DNA of 64,000 nucleotides from Burkholderia savannae (GTDB lineage Bacteria; Pseudomonadota; Gammaproteobacteria; Burkholderiales; Burkholderiaceae), in assembly GCF_001524445.2 (NCBI RefSeq), contig NZ_CP013417.1, positions 3,906,001 to 3,970,000 on the forward strand. The letters are read 5' to 3'. The first letter of the stretch is position 1, and each line of letters starts with the position of its first letter. Positions 40,340 through 50,050 of the stretch are shown in pieces. The position numbers and the translations under genes are program-made. A model generated the notes under the pieces. It worked only from the letters and a program-made list of their open reading frames with translations, ran no database searches and was not told the DNA's origin.

Positions 40340-40411
40340 GCTTTTTGCGGTGGAGATCCGGCGCACAGCGGCGTGCGCGCCGGACAAGGACGCGCGCGGC
40401 GCCGGCGCGCG

Positions 40412-41470
40412 TTACAGCGGAGACGGCACGACGGTGCGCGCCCGCGGCGCGCGCGGCAGGCGCGGCGACAGCGCCGGATCGGCGGCGCTCGGGCGCTCGG
40501 CGAGCGCGTCGGCGGGCAGCGCCTCGACGGGCTGGCCGAAGCCGCCCTGCGCGGCCCACTGCTCGCCCAACATCGTGTCCGGCAATTGGCTGAAGTGCTC
40601 GACGAGGTGATCGATGAACGTGCGCACCTTCGCCGGCAGGTGACGGCGGCTCGGATACGCGATGTTGATCTCGACCTGCGGCAGCCGGTACTCGCTCAGC
40701 AGGCGCACGAGCTTGCCGCGCGCGATGTCGCTGCCGATCAGGTAGCTCGGCAGGATCGCGACGCCCATGCCGAGCATCGCGAACTGGCGCAGCATTTCGG
40801 TGTTGTTCGCGACGACGACGTTCGACGGCCGCACGCGCACCTCGCCGTCCGGGCCGGTGAACACGCGCTCGTCGCCCCAGTATTCGGACGGCAGGCTGAG
40901 GCACGGGTGCTCGACGAGCTGCTCGGGATGCGTCGGCATGCCGTGCTTCTCCAGATAGCTCGGCGTCGCGCAGACCACCATGCAGCCCGTCGTCAGCCGG
41001 CGCGTGACGATGCTCGCGCTGCGCATCTGCCGCGTGATCACGACGCCGACGTCGAACCCTTCCTCGACGAGATCGACCTGTCGATCGACGAGGGTCAGAT
41101 CGGGAATGACCTTTGGAAAGCGCTGCGTGTATGTCTGCAGCACCGGCGCGAGGTTATGCAGGCCGAACACGACGGGCGCGACGATCCGCAACGTGCCGAC
41201 GGGCTCGTGGTTGCGCGCGACGACCATCTGCTCGACATCTTCGAGCTCGTCGAGGATCTGGCGCGCCCGCTCCAAATAGACCTGGCCGGATTCGGTCAGC
41301 GAGAGGCTACGGGTGGTGCGATTCAGAAGGCGGGTGCCGAGCCGGCCTTCGAGGTCGGCGACGTGGCGCGTCGCGACCGCGTTCGAGATGTCCATCGCGC
41401 TCGCCGCCCGGGCGAAACTGCCGAGATCCGCGACCTTGACGAACACTCGCATCGACTGCAAATGATCCAT
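40412..41470 (-). CDS. LysR-family regulator
   Basis: A 352-residue regulator of the DsdC/CrgA-like group. HTH at about residues 17-45 (FARAASAMDISNAVATRHVADLE in part), then the substrate-binding domain. A 50-residue Ala/Pro/Arg tail extends the C-terminus beyond the usual 300-310. It is divergent from the D-2-hydroxyacid dehydrogenase, its likely target. Confidence 0.9.
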   Translation of the reverse strand: MDHLQSMRVFVKVADLGSFARAASAMDISNAVATRHVADLEGRLGTRLLNRTTRSLSLTESGQVYLERARQILDELEDVEQMVVARNHEPVGTLRIVAPVVFGLHNLAPVLQTYTQRFPKVIPDLTLVDRQVDLVEEGFDVGVVITRQMRSASIVTRRLTTGCMVVCATPSYLEKHGMPTHPEQLVEHPCLSLPSEYWGDERVFTGPDGEVRVRPSNVVVANNTEMLRQFAMLGMGVAILPSYLIGSDIARGKLVRLLSEYRLPQVEINIAYPSRRHLPAKVRTFIDHLVEHFSQLPDTMLGEQWAAQGGFGQPVEALPADALAERPSAADPALSPRLPRAPRARTVVPSPL

Positions 41471-41908
41471 ACTCCACTCCTACCGCTGTTACCGCTTCAA
41501 AAATATGAAGCAAATGAGTAATTTTCCTACGACAGCGAAAAAGATGCAGAGTTGCTCAACTTCGCGCGGAATCTCGATAAAAACCTTCGAACTTGCTCAG
41601 CCCGCCTAGCTGGAAAGACCAATTGTTCTTGAGAATGAAATAATTGAGCAATCTCCCTGCGCAAATCGCCCAATTGAGAAACGGCGGAATCGCCGTCCGG
41701 CCGGCATCGAGCGGGGCCCGAACAGCATGATTTCCGCCCGGACGCAAACGCTTGCCGCGCCGCGTAACAAGCTGTTAAAAAGAGATACACCTGTTGCCGC
41801 GCCGCCATAGGATCATTACGGCCCCCAAACCGGGCCGGACCGGCGCGCGACGAAGCGCGACGGCCACCACCTGACATCGCTCATCCCGCGCGAATCCCGA
41901 AACACGCC
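41471..41908. promoter_or_regulatory. divergent control region with TTGCTCA repeats
   Basis: A 438-base, lower-GC gap between LysR and the dehydrogenase. It contains TTGCTCAA (41552-41559), TTGCTCAG (41593-41600) and the inverted TTGAGCAA (41644-41651), 41 and 51 bases apart, which could be operator sites. No gene is supported here. Confidence 0.45.
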
Positions 41909-42925
41909 ATGAAAATTGCCATCCTCGACGACTACCAGGACGCCGTCCGCAAGCTCAACTGCTTCGAGATGCTCGCCGACCATGAAGTGAAGATCTTCAA
42001 CAACACGGTGCGCGGCCTCGGGCAGCTCGCGAGCCGCCTGGCGGAAGTCGAAGCGCTCGTGCTGATTCGCGAGCGCACCCACATCACGTCGCAACTGCTC
42101 GGCAAGCTCCCGCATCTGCGCATGATCAGCCAGACGGGGCGCATCTCGACCCACATCGACCTCGACGCATGCACGGAGCGCGGCGTCGCCGTGCTCGAGG
42201 GCACGGGCTCGCCGATCGCGCCCGCCGAGCTGACCTGGGCGCTCATCATGGCCGCGCAGCGCCGCATTCCGCAGTACGTCGCGAACCTGAAGCAGGGCGC
42301 ATGGCAGCAGTCGGGCCTGAAGACGTCGGCGATGCCGCCGAACTTCGGGCTCGGCCAAGTGCTGCGCGGGCAGACGCTCGGGATTTGGGGCTACGGCAAG
42401 ATCGGCCGGCTCGTCGCCGGCTACGGCAAGGCGTTCGGGATGAACGTGATGATCTGGGGCCGCGAGCATTCGCTCGAAGCGGCGCGCGCCGACGGCTACG
42501 CGACCGCCGAGAGCCGCGAGGCGCTCTTCGAGCAGTCCGACGTGCTGTCGCTGCACCTGCGCCTGCACGACGACACGCGCGGCATCGTCAAGCTCGACGA
42601 TCTGCTGCGGATGAAGCCGACGTCGCTCTTCGTCAACACGAGCCGCGCGGAGCTGCTCGAAGAAAACGCGCTCGTCTCCGCGCTCGCGCGCAACCGGCCG
42701 GGGATGGTCGCGATCGACGTCTACGAGAGCGAGCCGATCCTGCAGGGTTACAGCCTGCTGCGGATGGAGAACGTGATCTGCACGCCGCACATCGGCTACG
42801 TCGAACGCGAAAGCTACGAGCTCTACTTCAGCGCCGCGTTCAAGAACATCCTCGCGTTCGACGCGGGCGACCTGTCGAGTGTCGCGAATCCCGAGGCGCT
42901 CACTCAGGGACGGATTCGCCGCTGA
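41909..42925 (+). CDS. D-2-hydroxyacid dehydrogenase family protein
   Basis: A 338-residue NAD-dependent dehydrogenase of the phosphoglycerate-dehydrogenase group. Nucleotide loop GIWGYGKIGRLVAGYG (about 150-165); the catalytic Arg is in NTSRAELLE, Glu in VYESEP and His in CTPHIGY. No ACT domain. The substrate is not evident; SerA-like or glyoxylate/hydroxypyruvate-type activity is possible. Confidence 0.9.
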   Translation: MKIAILDDYQDAVRKLNCFEMLADHEVKIFNNTVRGLGQLASRLAEVEALVLIRERTHITSQLLGKLPHLRMISQTGRISTHIDLDACTERGVAVLEGTGSPIAPAELTWALIMAAQRRIPQYVANLKQGAWQQSGLKTSAMPPNFGLGQVLRGQTLGIWGYGKIGRLVAGYGKAFGMNVMIWGREHSLEAARADGYATAESREALFEQSDVLSLHLRLHDDTRGIVKLDDLLRMKPTSLFVNTSRAELLEENALVSALARNRPGMVAIDVYESEPILQGYSLLRMENVICTPHIGYVERESYELYFSAAFKNILAFDAGDLSSVANPEALTQGRIRR

Positions 42926-43024
42926 GCGTCGGCGGGACGGCGGCGGCGGCGGCGGGAGGAAGCGAGGTGCGCGGCGGCCGCGCGCCTCGCGCCCGATTCA
43001 GCGGTTCGCTGCATTCCGCAAGTT

Positions 43025-43108
43025 GCCTCTCGCCTCTCGCCTCTCGCCTCTCGCCTCTCGCCTCTCGCCTCTCGCCTCTCGCCTCTCGCCTCTCGCCTCT
43101 CGCCTCTC
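43025..43108. repeat. heptamer array GCCTCTC x12
   Basis: Twelve exact copies between the converging dehydrogenase and patatin genes, immediately joined in register to the next array. Confidence 0.97.
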
Positions 43109-43171
<63 letters not shown>

Positions 43172-43215
43172 AAGTCCCGGGCCCCGCATTCCGCACACCG
43201 CAGCCCCGCCCAGCC

Positions 43216-44085
43216 TTAACACCCCGCACCGGTTTCGCCGACGAGCGTCGGCGCTGAAGTGAGGAAGCGCTCACCATCGCGCCGGCCGAGATCGTACGCA
43301 TGCTGCATCTGGTGCGGACTCGTGTAGTCCCAGCTCGAGATCGGCACCTTGCGCGAAGGCTGCACGTAAAGCCGCCGCTGGCCGCCGCGCTCGACGACGA
43401 ATGTCTGCGGCCTCGGGTAGAGCCGCGTCACCATCACGAGCACGAGCCCGGGCGACGCATCGAGCGCGCCGACCGGCACGTTGTCGACCATCCCGCCGTC
43501 GAGCACCGGCCGGCCGTTGCGGCGCAGAACGGGTGTAAATGGCGGCGTGCACGAAGACTGGAGAACAAGATCGGCGAGCTCGTCGGCGCGCGTGCAATCC
43601 TGCGCGCGGACGAATTCGGGGCGGAAACCGAGCGAACGGCCGAGCGTCGGGTGCAGCGCCTTGCGAACGTACTTCTCGATGTTGTACGCGATGAGTCCCG
43701 CCGCGACCGCGCTGCGCGCGCCGAGCCAGCGCGGCACGTGCGACACGCCGATGCGGATCTCCGGCGCGCCGGCGAGTTTCGCGAACGGCTCGCCGTAGAT
43801 GTCGAGAAGCGCCTGCCGATAGATCCGGTAATGCGGAAAGACCGGTTCGGCGCGCAGCAGATTGCCCCAGTAGACGTTCCTGCGGTTGTGCTTGAGCGTC
43901 TCTTCGTAATAGCGCATCACCCAGCGCGAATCGCGCGTGTAGAGCATGCACGCGGTCGCCGCGCCGGCCGAAATGCCGGCGATCACGCGCGGCCGCACGT
44001 CGAGCGCGGGCCGCACGACGTCCCAGAATCCCGCCTGCCACCAGCAGCGATTGCCGCCGCCCGCGAATACGACTTGGTCGAACAT
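43216..44085 (-). CDS. patatin-like phospholipase
   Basis: A 289-residue patatin-fold lipase/acyl hydrolase. The oxyanion motif is AGGGNRCW, the nucleophile Ser is in GISAG (about residue 42) and the dyad Asp in LDGGMVDNVP. No signal peptide. The start at 44085 puts the oxyanion loop at residue 8 as usual. Substrate unknown; it is 38 bases downstream of the thioesterase gene. Confidence 0.9.
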   Translation of the reverse strand: MFDQVVFAGGGNRCWWQAGFWDVVRPALDVRPRVIAGISAGAATACMLYTRDSRWVMRYYEETLKHNRRNVYWGNLLRAEPVFPHYRIYRQALLDIYGEPFAKLAGAPEIRIGVSHVPRWLGARSAVAAGLIAYNIEKYVRKALHPTLGRSLGFRPEFVRAQDCTRADELADLVLQSSCTPPFTPVLRRNGRPVLDGGMVDNVPVGALDASPGLVLVMVTRLYPRPQTFVVERGGQRRLYVQPSRKVPISSWDYTSPHQMQHAYDLGRRDGERFLTSAPTLVGETGAGC

Positions 44086-44123
44086 CGGATGCGCTCCTCG
44101 TTGCCGCCTGCCGCTGCCGGCGC

Positions 44124-44528
44124 TCAGGAAACGAGCGCGTAGGTCGACGTGGCGTGGACGGCCATCTTGCCGTCCTCGTCGAACAGCTCGATTTCGCCGA
44201 ACACGAGATTGCGGCCCATCCGCAGCACGCGAGCGGTGACGAGCACGTCGCCCTTGCGGACCGGGCGCATGAAATGGGTGTTGAGCGCGACGGTCGTCAT
44301 CGGTCGGAATTCGCCGAGCGCGGCGGAGATCGCGACGACCATCGCGGTGTCGGCGGCCGCCATGAACACCTGACCGCAGATCACGCCGCCCGAGTGGCGC
44401 AGCTCGCCGGAGAACGGCAGCCGCAAGGTGACGCGCTCCTCCGAAACCGATACGGGAGTGAGGGAAAGGGAGCGGACCCACGGAGCAAGGAGCCGATCCA
44501 GCAAATCACGGACAGTGTTTTCGTCCAT
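44124..44528 (-). CDS. PaaI-family hotdog thioesterase
   Basis: A 134-residue hotdog-fold protein with HSGGVICGQVFMAAADTA in its central helix region and the typical MTTVALNTHFMRPVRKGDV strand. Such enzymes hydrolyse acyl-CoA esters. The start at 44528 fits the family length. It may be co-transcribed with the patatin gene, suggesting a lipid or acyl-CoA role. Confidence 0.86.
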   Translation of the reverse strand: MDENTVRDLLDRLLAPWVRSLSLTPVSVSEERVTLRLPFSGELRHSGGVICGQVFMAAADTAMVVAISAALGEFRPMTTVALNTHFMRPVRKGDVLVTARVLRMGRNLVFGEIELFDEDGKMAVHATSTYALVS

Positions 44529-44678
44529 CGTCGTACGCCCAGAAAGAGCCGCGCGCCCGCCGCGCGACAGGGTTTGGGCGACATCATACCGGGAGCGCGC
44601 GAGAAGCGACGGATCGTGCGAACTCGACACAGCAGCGCGGGCCGCGCGCGAATTTTTCGAGAAAAAAGCAAAAAGGGC

Positions 44679-44707
44679 TAGACATGGTTCAAAAGCCCAT
44701 GCATAAT
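44679..44707 (+). promoter_or_regulatory. promoter of tRNA-Lys
   Basis: TAGACA (44679-44684) and CATAAT (44702-44707) are 17 bases apart, 12 bases before the tRNA. Confidence 0.85.
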
Positions 44708-44719
44708 TTCACTTCTGTC

Positions 44720-44795
44720 GGGGCGTTAGCTCAGTTGGTAGAGCAGCGGACTCTTAATCCGTAGGTCGAGTGTTCGAGTCACTCACGCCCCACCA
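44720..44795 (+). tRNA. tRNA-Lys (CTT)
   Basis: A 76-base cloverleaf with encoded CCA: acceptor GGGGCGT/ACGCCCC, anticodon loop CTCTTAA giving CTT, T loop TTCGAGT. Complete and unbroken. Confidence 0.97.
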
Positions 44796-44804
44796 AAGAA
44801 TTCG

Positions 44805-44837
44805 AAGGGTTACAGGCTAGTCGCTTGTAACCCTTTT
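44805..44837 (+). terminator. terminator of tRNA-Lys
   Basis: A 10-bp stem (44805-44814 with 44826-44835) followed by TTTT, nine bases after the tRNA. Confidence 0.92.
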
Positions 44838-45817
44838 CTGTTTTTGGCGCGCCCATCGATCACCTCGCCTTCCGCGGCAGCCGAATCCACCAGTCTATTT
44901 TCCCTCGATGCCGGCATCGCGTCGGCGCAAGCGAGTGCGAAGCGGCATCCCATCGCGCATTCCGCTGACAGCGCACGCCCCGAAGATTTGTCGCCCCTTC
45001 GAGTCGAAAGCCCGACGTGTCCCGCAGCCGCGCCAATTCCGTCATTTCATCGCCGTACCGCGCGCTTGCCGGCTCCGCGCGCTAGAAGCCGAGTCGACGC
45101 GTTCGAACCGGTTCGCGCTTGCGCCGCCGACATTCCACGCCCCCTTCGCTCACGACGTGCATGTTCGCTCTCGATTATTCGGATCGCCCCGCCGTTTCGT
45201 TTGGCAATATCCGGAAAGCGTCGCAGGCTCTCGACATCGGATAATCCGAATCCGCTCGCTCGCTGAATAAATCCGATCCAAATCGACTATTCGATGCGGT
45301 TTGCACAAGCCCCCGCTTCGATTAATCGATTGCCGCGCCGCCGGCATACGCAATACCGGCTACGCAAAATGCAACGAATGTCCGCGCGCCACACAATTCG
45401 ATCAACGCCCCGGGAAATCAACGCGTGAATGCGGTGCGACGCACGCTTATCGGCCACTCCCGGCCGGTCGCCTCGCAAGTGCGGCATCCGGAGTTCCGCC
45501 TTCCATCGCATGTCACCGTCGCGCGCGACGCAACCGATATCCCCTTCCGAAGCGCCGTTCATTCCATTTGAAGCGGCACATTTTCCATTGCGTCCGTTCC
45601 AAAATCACCTTCCTAGCAAAGATTCTCAATTACTCGACGATCCTCGAAAATAAAGCGCCCCAATTCGAATCCGCAAGGAGAATCGCCTCCATGGAATTCC
45701 TGCTCGATAAAGGGAAGTGATCTCGGCAGCACGTATGACATTCGGTTTTCCGTCACCGAGAATCGCTTTCTGCCGCATCAAATTCATCTCCTCGATCGCG
45801 GCCGCGTGCTCGCCGCG
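44838..45817. other. gene-poor lower-GC region after tRNA-Lys
   Basis: Almost 1 kb with no supportable gene. Open frames here have random-looking composition. A nine-codon ORF (45691-45720, MEFLLDKGK) has AAGGAG ten bases before its ATG and could be the stump of a lost gene. I found no copy of the tRNA 3' end that would mark an integration, so an island scar is only a suspicion. Confidence 0.5.
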
Positions 45818-46693
45818 TCATCGCGAACGATCCGCCGCCTCTACGCTCAAGATCCGATAGCACTCCGGCCGCCGATCGCGAAACACGCCCCAGCAGCGGC
45901 GTCGATACGCGAGCGCGTCGAGATCGAATTCGGCCGTCGCGATCGCTTCGCCGTCGCGATCGCATTCGACGATCTTCTCGCCGTCCGCGCCCGCGATGAA
46001 CGAACTGCCGTAGAACACGATCTCGCCCGATTCGCCGCGCTCGACGCCGATCCGGTTGCTCGCGACGAGCAGCATCAAGTTCGCGGCCGCATGCCCGCGC
46101 TGCGTGTTCTGCCAATGCGCGCGCGAATCGATCGACGCATCGTGCGGCTCGCTGCCGATCGCCGTCGGATAGAGCAGGATCTCCGCTCCCGCAAGCGCCA
46201 TCGCCCGCGCGCATTCCGGAAACCATTGGTCCCAGCAGATCCCGACGCCGATCCTGCCGTACGCGGTGTCCCATACGCGAAACCCCGTGTCGCCCGGCGT
46301 GAAATAGTATTTCTCCGCGTAGCCCGGGCCGTCCGGAATGTGCGTCTTGCGATAAACGCCGAGCGCGCGGCCGTCGGCGTCGAAGACCGCGACCGAATTG
46401 AATTGCGTCTGGCCGGCGCGCTCGAAGAAGCTCACGGGCAGCACGACCTCGAGTTCGCGCGCGAGCGACGCGAAGCGCGCAAGCCACGGATGGCCTTCGT
46501 ACGGCTTCGCGAGCGCGAGGTGCGCGGGATTCTGGTCGATGCAGAAATACGGCGTCTCGAACAATTCCTGCAGCAGCACGATCTGCGCGCCGCGCGCGGC
46601 CGCGTCGCGCACGACGCGTTCGGCGCGCGACAGGTTCGCTTCGATATTCCAATCGCACGCCATTTGCGTGGCGGCCACGATCGTCTTTCTCAT
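45818..46693 (-). CDS. aguB: N-carbamoylputrescine amidase
   Basis: A nitrilase-superfamily enzyme that hydrolyses N-carbamoylputrescine to putrescine. The Glu-Lys-Cys triad is Glu43 (LLQELFE), Lys116 (YRKTHIP) and Cys153 (GICWDQWFPE); the last motif and EKYYFTPGDTGF are typical of AguB. 291 residues. Last gene of a three-gene operon, ten bases after the deacetylase. Confidence 0.92.
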   Translation of the reverse strand: MRKTIVAATQMACDWNIEANLSRAERVVRDAAARGAQIVLLQELFETPYFCIDQNPAHLALAKPYEGHPWLARFASLARELEVVLPVSFFERAGQTQFNSVAVFDADGRALGVYRKTHIPDGPGYAEKYYFTPGDTGFRVWDTAYGRIGVGICWDQWFPECARAMALAGAEILLYPTAIGSEPHDASIDSRAHWQNTQRGHAAANLMLLVASNRIGVERGESGEIVFYGSSFIAGADGEKIVECDRDGEAIATAEFDLDALAYRRRCWGVFRDRRPECYRILSVEAADRSR

Positions 46694-46703
46694 CTCGTTC
46701 TCC

Positions 46704-47816
46704 TCATGATTGGCTCAGCGTCGGCCAATACGGCGCCAGCGCGTTGCGGGCGGCCTTCACCGCGTTGCGCTCGCCGTCGCCGAGCGGATGCTGGACGAAC
46801 AGGTGCGGATCGTCGAACGGGGCGTTCCAGCCGACGAGCCCCTCGAGCACGCCGAGCGTCGCGATCGGCAGATACGGCAGGCTGTAGCCGCCTTCCTGCA
46901 ACATCGCGATGCGTCCGCCGCACACGCTGCCCGCCGCTTGCCGGAGCGCGCGCGCCATTTGCCGGAACCCGTCGCGCTGCACGCGCATTCTGCCGAGCGG
47001 ATCGAATGCGTTCGCGTCCTGCCCCGCGGATACGAGAATCAGTTGCGGCGAAAACGCGTCGATGAGCGGCAGCACCAGCTCTTCGAACGCATGCAGATAG
47101 CCGGCATCGCCCGTGCCGGAAGGCAGCGGCACGTTCACGTTGTAGCCCGCGCCCGCGCCGCCGCCCGTTTCACGCGCCTCGCCGCCGTCGACGGGGAAAT
47201 TCTCTGCCTCGTGCAGCGAGACGAACAGCACCGACGGATCGTCGTAGAACACTTGCTGCGTGCCGTTGCCGTGATGCACGTCCCAATCGACGATCGCGAC
47301 GCGTTCGATGCCGTGCACGGCCTGCGCATGCCGTGCGGCGATCGCGACGTTGTTGTAGTAGCAGTAGCCCATCGCGAAATCCGCGCCCGCGTGATGGCCC
47401 GACGGCCGGATCAGCGCGTACGCCTGCCGCAGCGGCCCCGTCACGACCGCATCGACCGCCGCGCATGCGGCGCCCGCCGCAAGCCGCGCGACGCGCTCGG
47501 TCAGCGCGCTGCCCGCCGCGTCCTCGCCGAGCTGCACGACTTGCGCGCCCGCCACCGCGCACGCTTCGGCAAGCTGCCGCAGATACTCGGGCCGATGCAC
47601 GCGCAGCAACTGCTCGTCGGTCGCGCCGTCGAACGCAATTCGCGTGAGGCGCTCGGTCATGCCCACCGCGTCGAGCAGCTGCTTCGTGTACGCGAGCCGC
47701 AGCGGGCTGTCGAAATGCTCGCCGAAATTCAGCGTGCCGCGCGGAACGACATACACGAGATCGCCTTGCCGATGCGTGAGGAATGCGGGGTCGAACAGCA
47801 GTCCGGTGGGAATCAC
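46704..47816 (-). CDS. histone-deacetylase-family (acetylpolyamine) amidohydrolase
   Basis: A 370-residue class II HDAC-like zinc hydrolase. The catalytic His pair is His141-His142 (RPSGHHA); zinc ligands Asp179 and His181 are in DWDVHHGNGT, with the third Asp in SAGQDAN. In bacteria such proteins deacetylate acetylpolyamines or similar amines. Its place between aguB and a polyamine-binding protein makes acetylpolyamine the best guess. Confidence 0.88.
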   Translation of the reverse strand: MIPTGLLFDPAFLTHRQGDLVYVVPRGTLNFGEHFDSPLRLAYTKQLLDAVGMTERLTRIAFDGATDEQLLRVHRPEYLRQLAEACAVAGAQVVQLGEDAAGSALTERVARLAAGAACAAVDAVVTGPLRQAYALIRPSGHHAGADFAMGYCYYNNVAIAARHAQAVHGIERVAIVDWDVHHGNGTQQVFYDDPSVLFVSLHEAENFPVDGGEARETGGGAGAGYNVNVPLPSGTGDAGYLHAFEELVLPLIDAFSPQLILVSAGQDANAFDPLGRMRVQRDGFRQMARALRQAAGSVCGGRIAMLQEGGYSLPYLPIATLGVLEGLVGWNAPFDDPHLFVQHPLGDGERNAVKAARNALAPYWPTLSQS

Positions 47817-47844
47817 TTCGGTCTCCTCGTCAAAATGAAGCCGC

Positions 47845-48939
47845 TCAGTAACCGGTCTTGAACCGGGTCCAGTAGCGCGTCTGCATGCGCATCGCCTGCG
47901 GCGGCATCGGGCGCTTCACCCAGAGCGTGCGCATCGTCGCGGCGTCCGGGTAGATCGCCGGATTCGACGTGAGCCGCCTGTCCACGAGCGGCGTCGCCGC
48001 GCGGTTCGGATTCGGATACATCACCTTGTTGCTGATCTTCGCGACGACGTCGGGCCGCAGGATGTAATCGATGAAGCGCAGCGCGTTGTCCGCGTGCGCG
48101 GCGCCCTTCGGAATCGCCATGCTGTCGAACCAGAACGGTGCGCCGCCCGCCGGCAGGCTGTAGACGATCCGCTGCCCGTTCTTCGCGTCGGCCGCGCGCA
48201 GCGCCGCGACGAGCACCGCCCCCGAGTAGCCGGTGACGACGCACACGTCGCCCGTCGCGAGATCGTTCATCACGGGCGTCGCGATGAACTGGCGGATCGT
48301 CGGCCGGATCTTCTTCATCATGTCGAGCGCCGCTTCGTAGTCGCGCGGATCGGTCGTGTTCGGATCGCGGCCGATGTAGCGCGGCGCAAGCGGAAACACT
48401 TCGCTGCCCGCATCGTTGAACGCGATTCCGCAGCCCTTGAGCTTCGCTGCGTACGCGGGATTGAAGATCAGCTCGAGCGTGTTCGCGGGCAGCGGAACGC
48501 CGAGCGCCTGCTTCACCTTCGCGACGTTGAGCCCGAGCCCGAACGTGCCCTGCATGTACGGCACGCTGTACTGGTTGCCGGGGTCGGCTTCGGCCGCGCG
48601 CGCGACGATCGCCGGATCGAGATTCTTCAGGTTCGGCAGCCTCGATCGGTCGAGCTTCTGGTAGAGGCCCGCCTGAATCTGCCGCGCGAGAAAGTCGTTC
48701 GACGGAAACACGAGATCGTAGCCGCTGTTGCCCGTCGTCAGCTTCGTCTGCAGCGCTTCGTTGCTGTCGTAGACGTCGAGCCGCACCTTGATGCCGGTCT
48801 CCTTCTCGAAGCCCGGGATCGTATCGGGCGCGAAATACTCGGCCCAGTTGTAGACGTTGAGCACGTTGCCGTCGGCCGCGCGCGCGGCGAAACACGCAAG
48901 CGATGCGAGCACGACGACGATCCACGCGATGCGCTTCAT
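47845..48939 (-). CDS. putrescine/spermidine ABC transporter substrate-binding protein
   Basis: A periplasmic binding protein of 364 residues, PotF/PotD family. Signal peptide MKRIAWIVVVLASLACFAARA, then NVYNWAEYFAPDTIPGFEKE, typical of PotF. GGAGG stands just before the ATG at 48939. First gene of the operon; no permease or ATPase genes are nearby, so it either uses a distant transporter or serves as a sensor. Confidence 0.92.
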   Translation of the reverse strand: MKRIAWIVVVLASLACFAARAADGNVLNVYNWAEYFAPDTIPGFEKETGIKVRLDVYDSNEALQTKLTTGNSGYDLVFPSNDFLARQIQAGLYQKLDRSRLPNLKNLDPAIVARAAEADPGNQYSVPYMQGTFGLGLNVAKVKQALGVPLPANTLELIFNPAYAAKLKGCGIAFNDAGSEVFPLAPRYIGRDPNTTDPRDYEAALDMMKKIRPTIRQFIATPVMNDLATGDVCVVTGYSGAVLVAALRAADAKNGQRIVYSLPAGGAPFWFDSMAIPKGAAHADNALRFIDYILRPDVVAKISNKVMYPNPNRAATPLVDRRLTSNPAIYPDAATMRTLWVKRPMPPQAMRMQTRYWTRFKTGY

Positions 48940-49081
48940 CGATCCCTCCTTTGACGACGCCGAACGAAATGGCGGCCGCTCGACGGCTGCGCCGCCGAAC
49001 GTTTCGCTTGTGAAGCGTAAGTAGAGAAAAAAATCGATTCGTGATCTTATTACGCACATCGCTTGTGCCTTTGAGGAAAGA

Positions 49082-50050
49082 ATGCGGCGAATCGATCTGC
49101 TGTCCGCGCTCGAAACCTTCGTCTGCGCGGTCGAAGAGGGCAGCCTCAGCCAAGCGGCGCGCCGGCTCGCGAAGACGCCGTCGGCGGTGACGAAAGCGAT
49201 CGCCGGGCTCGAAGAGACGCTCGGCGTGCAACTGCTCGAACGCACGACGCGCAAGCTCGTGCTGACCGAAGGCGGGCGGCTCTATCTCGCGACCGCGACC
49301 GACGTGCTGCGCCGGCTCGCGGACGGCGCGCGACAACTCTCCGAGCACGACGACGAGCCGCGCGGCCTGCTGCGCGTCACCGCCGCGCACTCGTTCGGGC
49401 ACGCGATCCTCGCGCCGCTCTGCCTGCCGTTCACGCGGGCGTTTCCGCGCGTGCGCATTGAGCTGTCGCTGTCCGATCATTACGTCGACATCGTCGGCGA
49501 AGGCTACGACCTCGCGCTCAGGATGGGCAACTACGATCTGCCGAGCCAGATCGTCAAGCCGATCGGCTCGAACCGCAGCCTGCTGTGCGCGAGTCCCGGC
49601 TACCTCGCGCAGCGCGGCCGGCCCGTCGCGCCCGCCGATCTCGCGCGGCACGACTGCGTGATCTACCGCCACCCGACGCTCGCCAACACGTGGGCCTTCG
49701 ATCGCGACGGCACGCGCGAACGCATCGAGCCGAAAGGCCCGCTCGCGACCGACAATTACGGCCTCGCGCTCGCGGCGACGCTCGACGGCGCGGGCATCCT
49801 GCCGTGTCCGCAATGGAGCATCGTCGACGCGCTCGAAGCGGGGCGGCTCGTGCCGCTTCTCGTCGAATGGCGCTTCGAGAGCGCGTCGTTCGGCGAGGAG
49901 CGGATCTGCGCCGCCTATCCGTCGAGCCGGCGCGGCTCGACAAAGATCCGCCGTCTCGTCGAACGCGTCGAGGCGAAGCTCGCCGACAGCGAAGCGCGCA
50001 TCGCGCGGGCGCTGGGGGAGGCGATCGGCTCCGATCTCGTGCTTCGTTGA
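49082..50050 (+). CDS. LysR-family regulator, divergent from the polyamine operon
   Basis: A 322-residue LysR regulator with HTH at about residues 18-37 (SQAARRLAKTPSAVTKAIAG) and a substrate-binding domain containing the DLALRMG block of the CrgA-like group. It faces the polyamine-binding protein gene across 142 AT-richer bases and probably regulates it in response to a polyamine. Confidence 0.9.
   Translation: MRRIDLLSALETFVCAVEEGSLSQAARRLAKTPSAVTKAIAGLEETLGVQLLERTTRKLVLTEGGRLYLATATDVLRRLADGARQLSEHDDEPRGLLRVTAAHSFGHAILAPLCLPFTRAFPRVRIELSLSDHYVDIVGEGYDLALRMGNYDLPSQIVKPIGSNRSLLCASPGYLAQRGRPVAPADLARHDCVIYRHPTLANTWAFDRDGTRERIEPKGPLATDNYGLALAATLDGAGILPCPQWSIVDALEAGRLVPLLVEWRFESASFGEERICAAYPSSRRGSTKIRRLVERVEAKLADSEARIARALGEAIGSDLVLR

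Noticed and set aside
44844..45720. Two 140-residue proteins after tRNA-Lys
   Set aside because: Random-looking composition, no ribosome sites and no domain; treated as noncoding.
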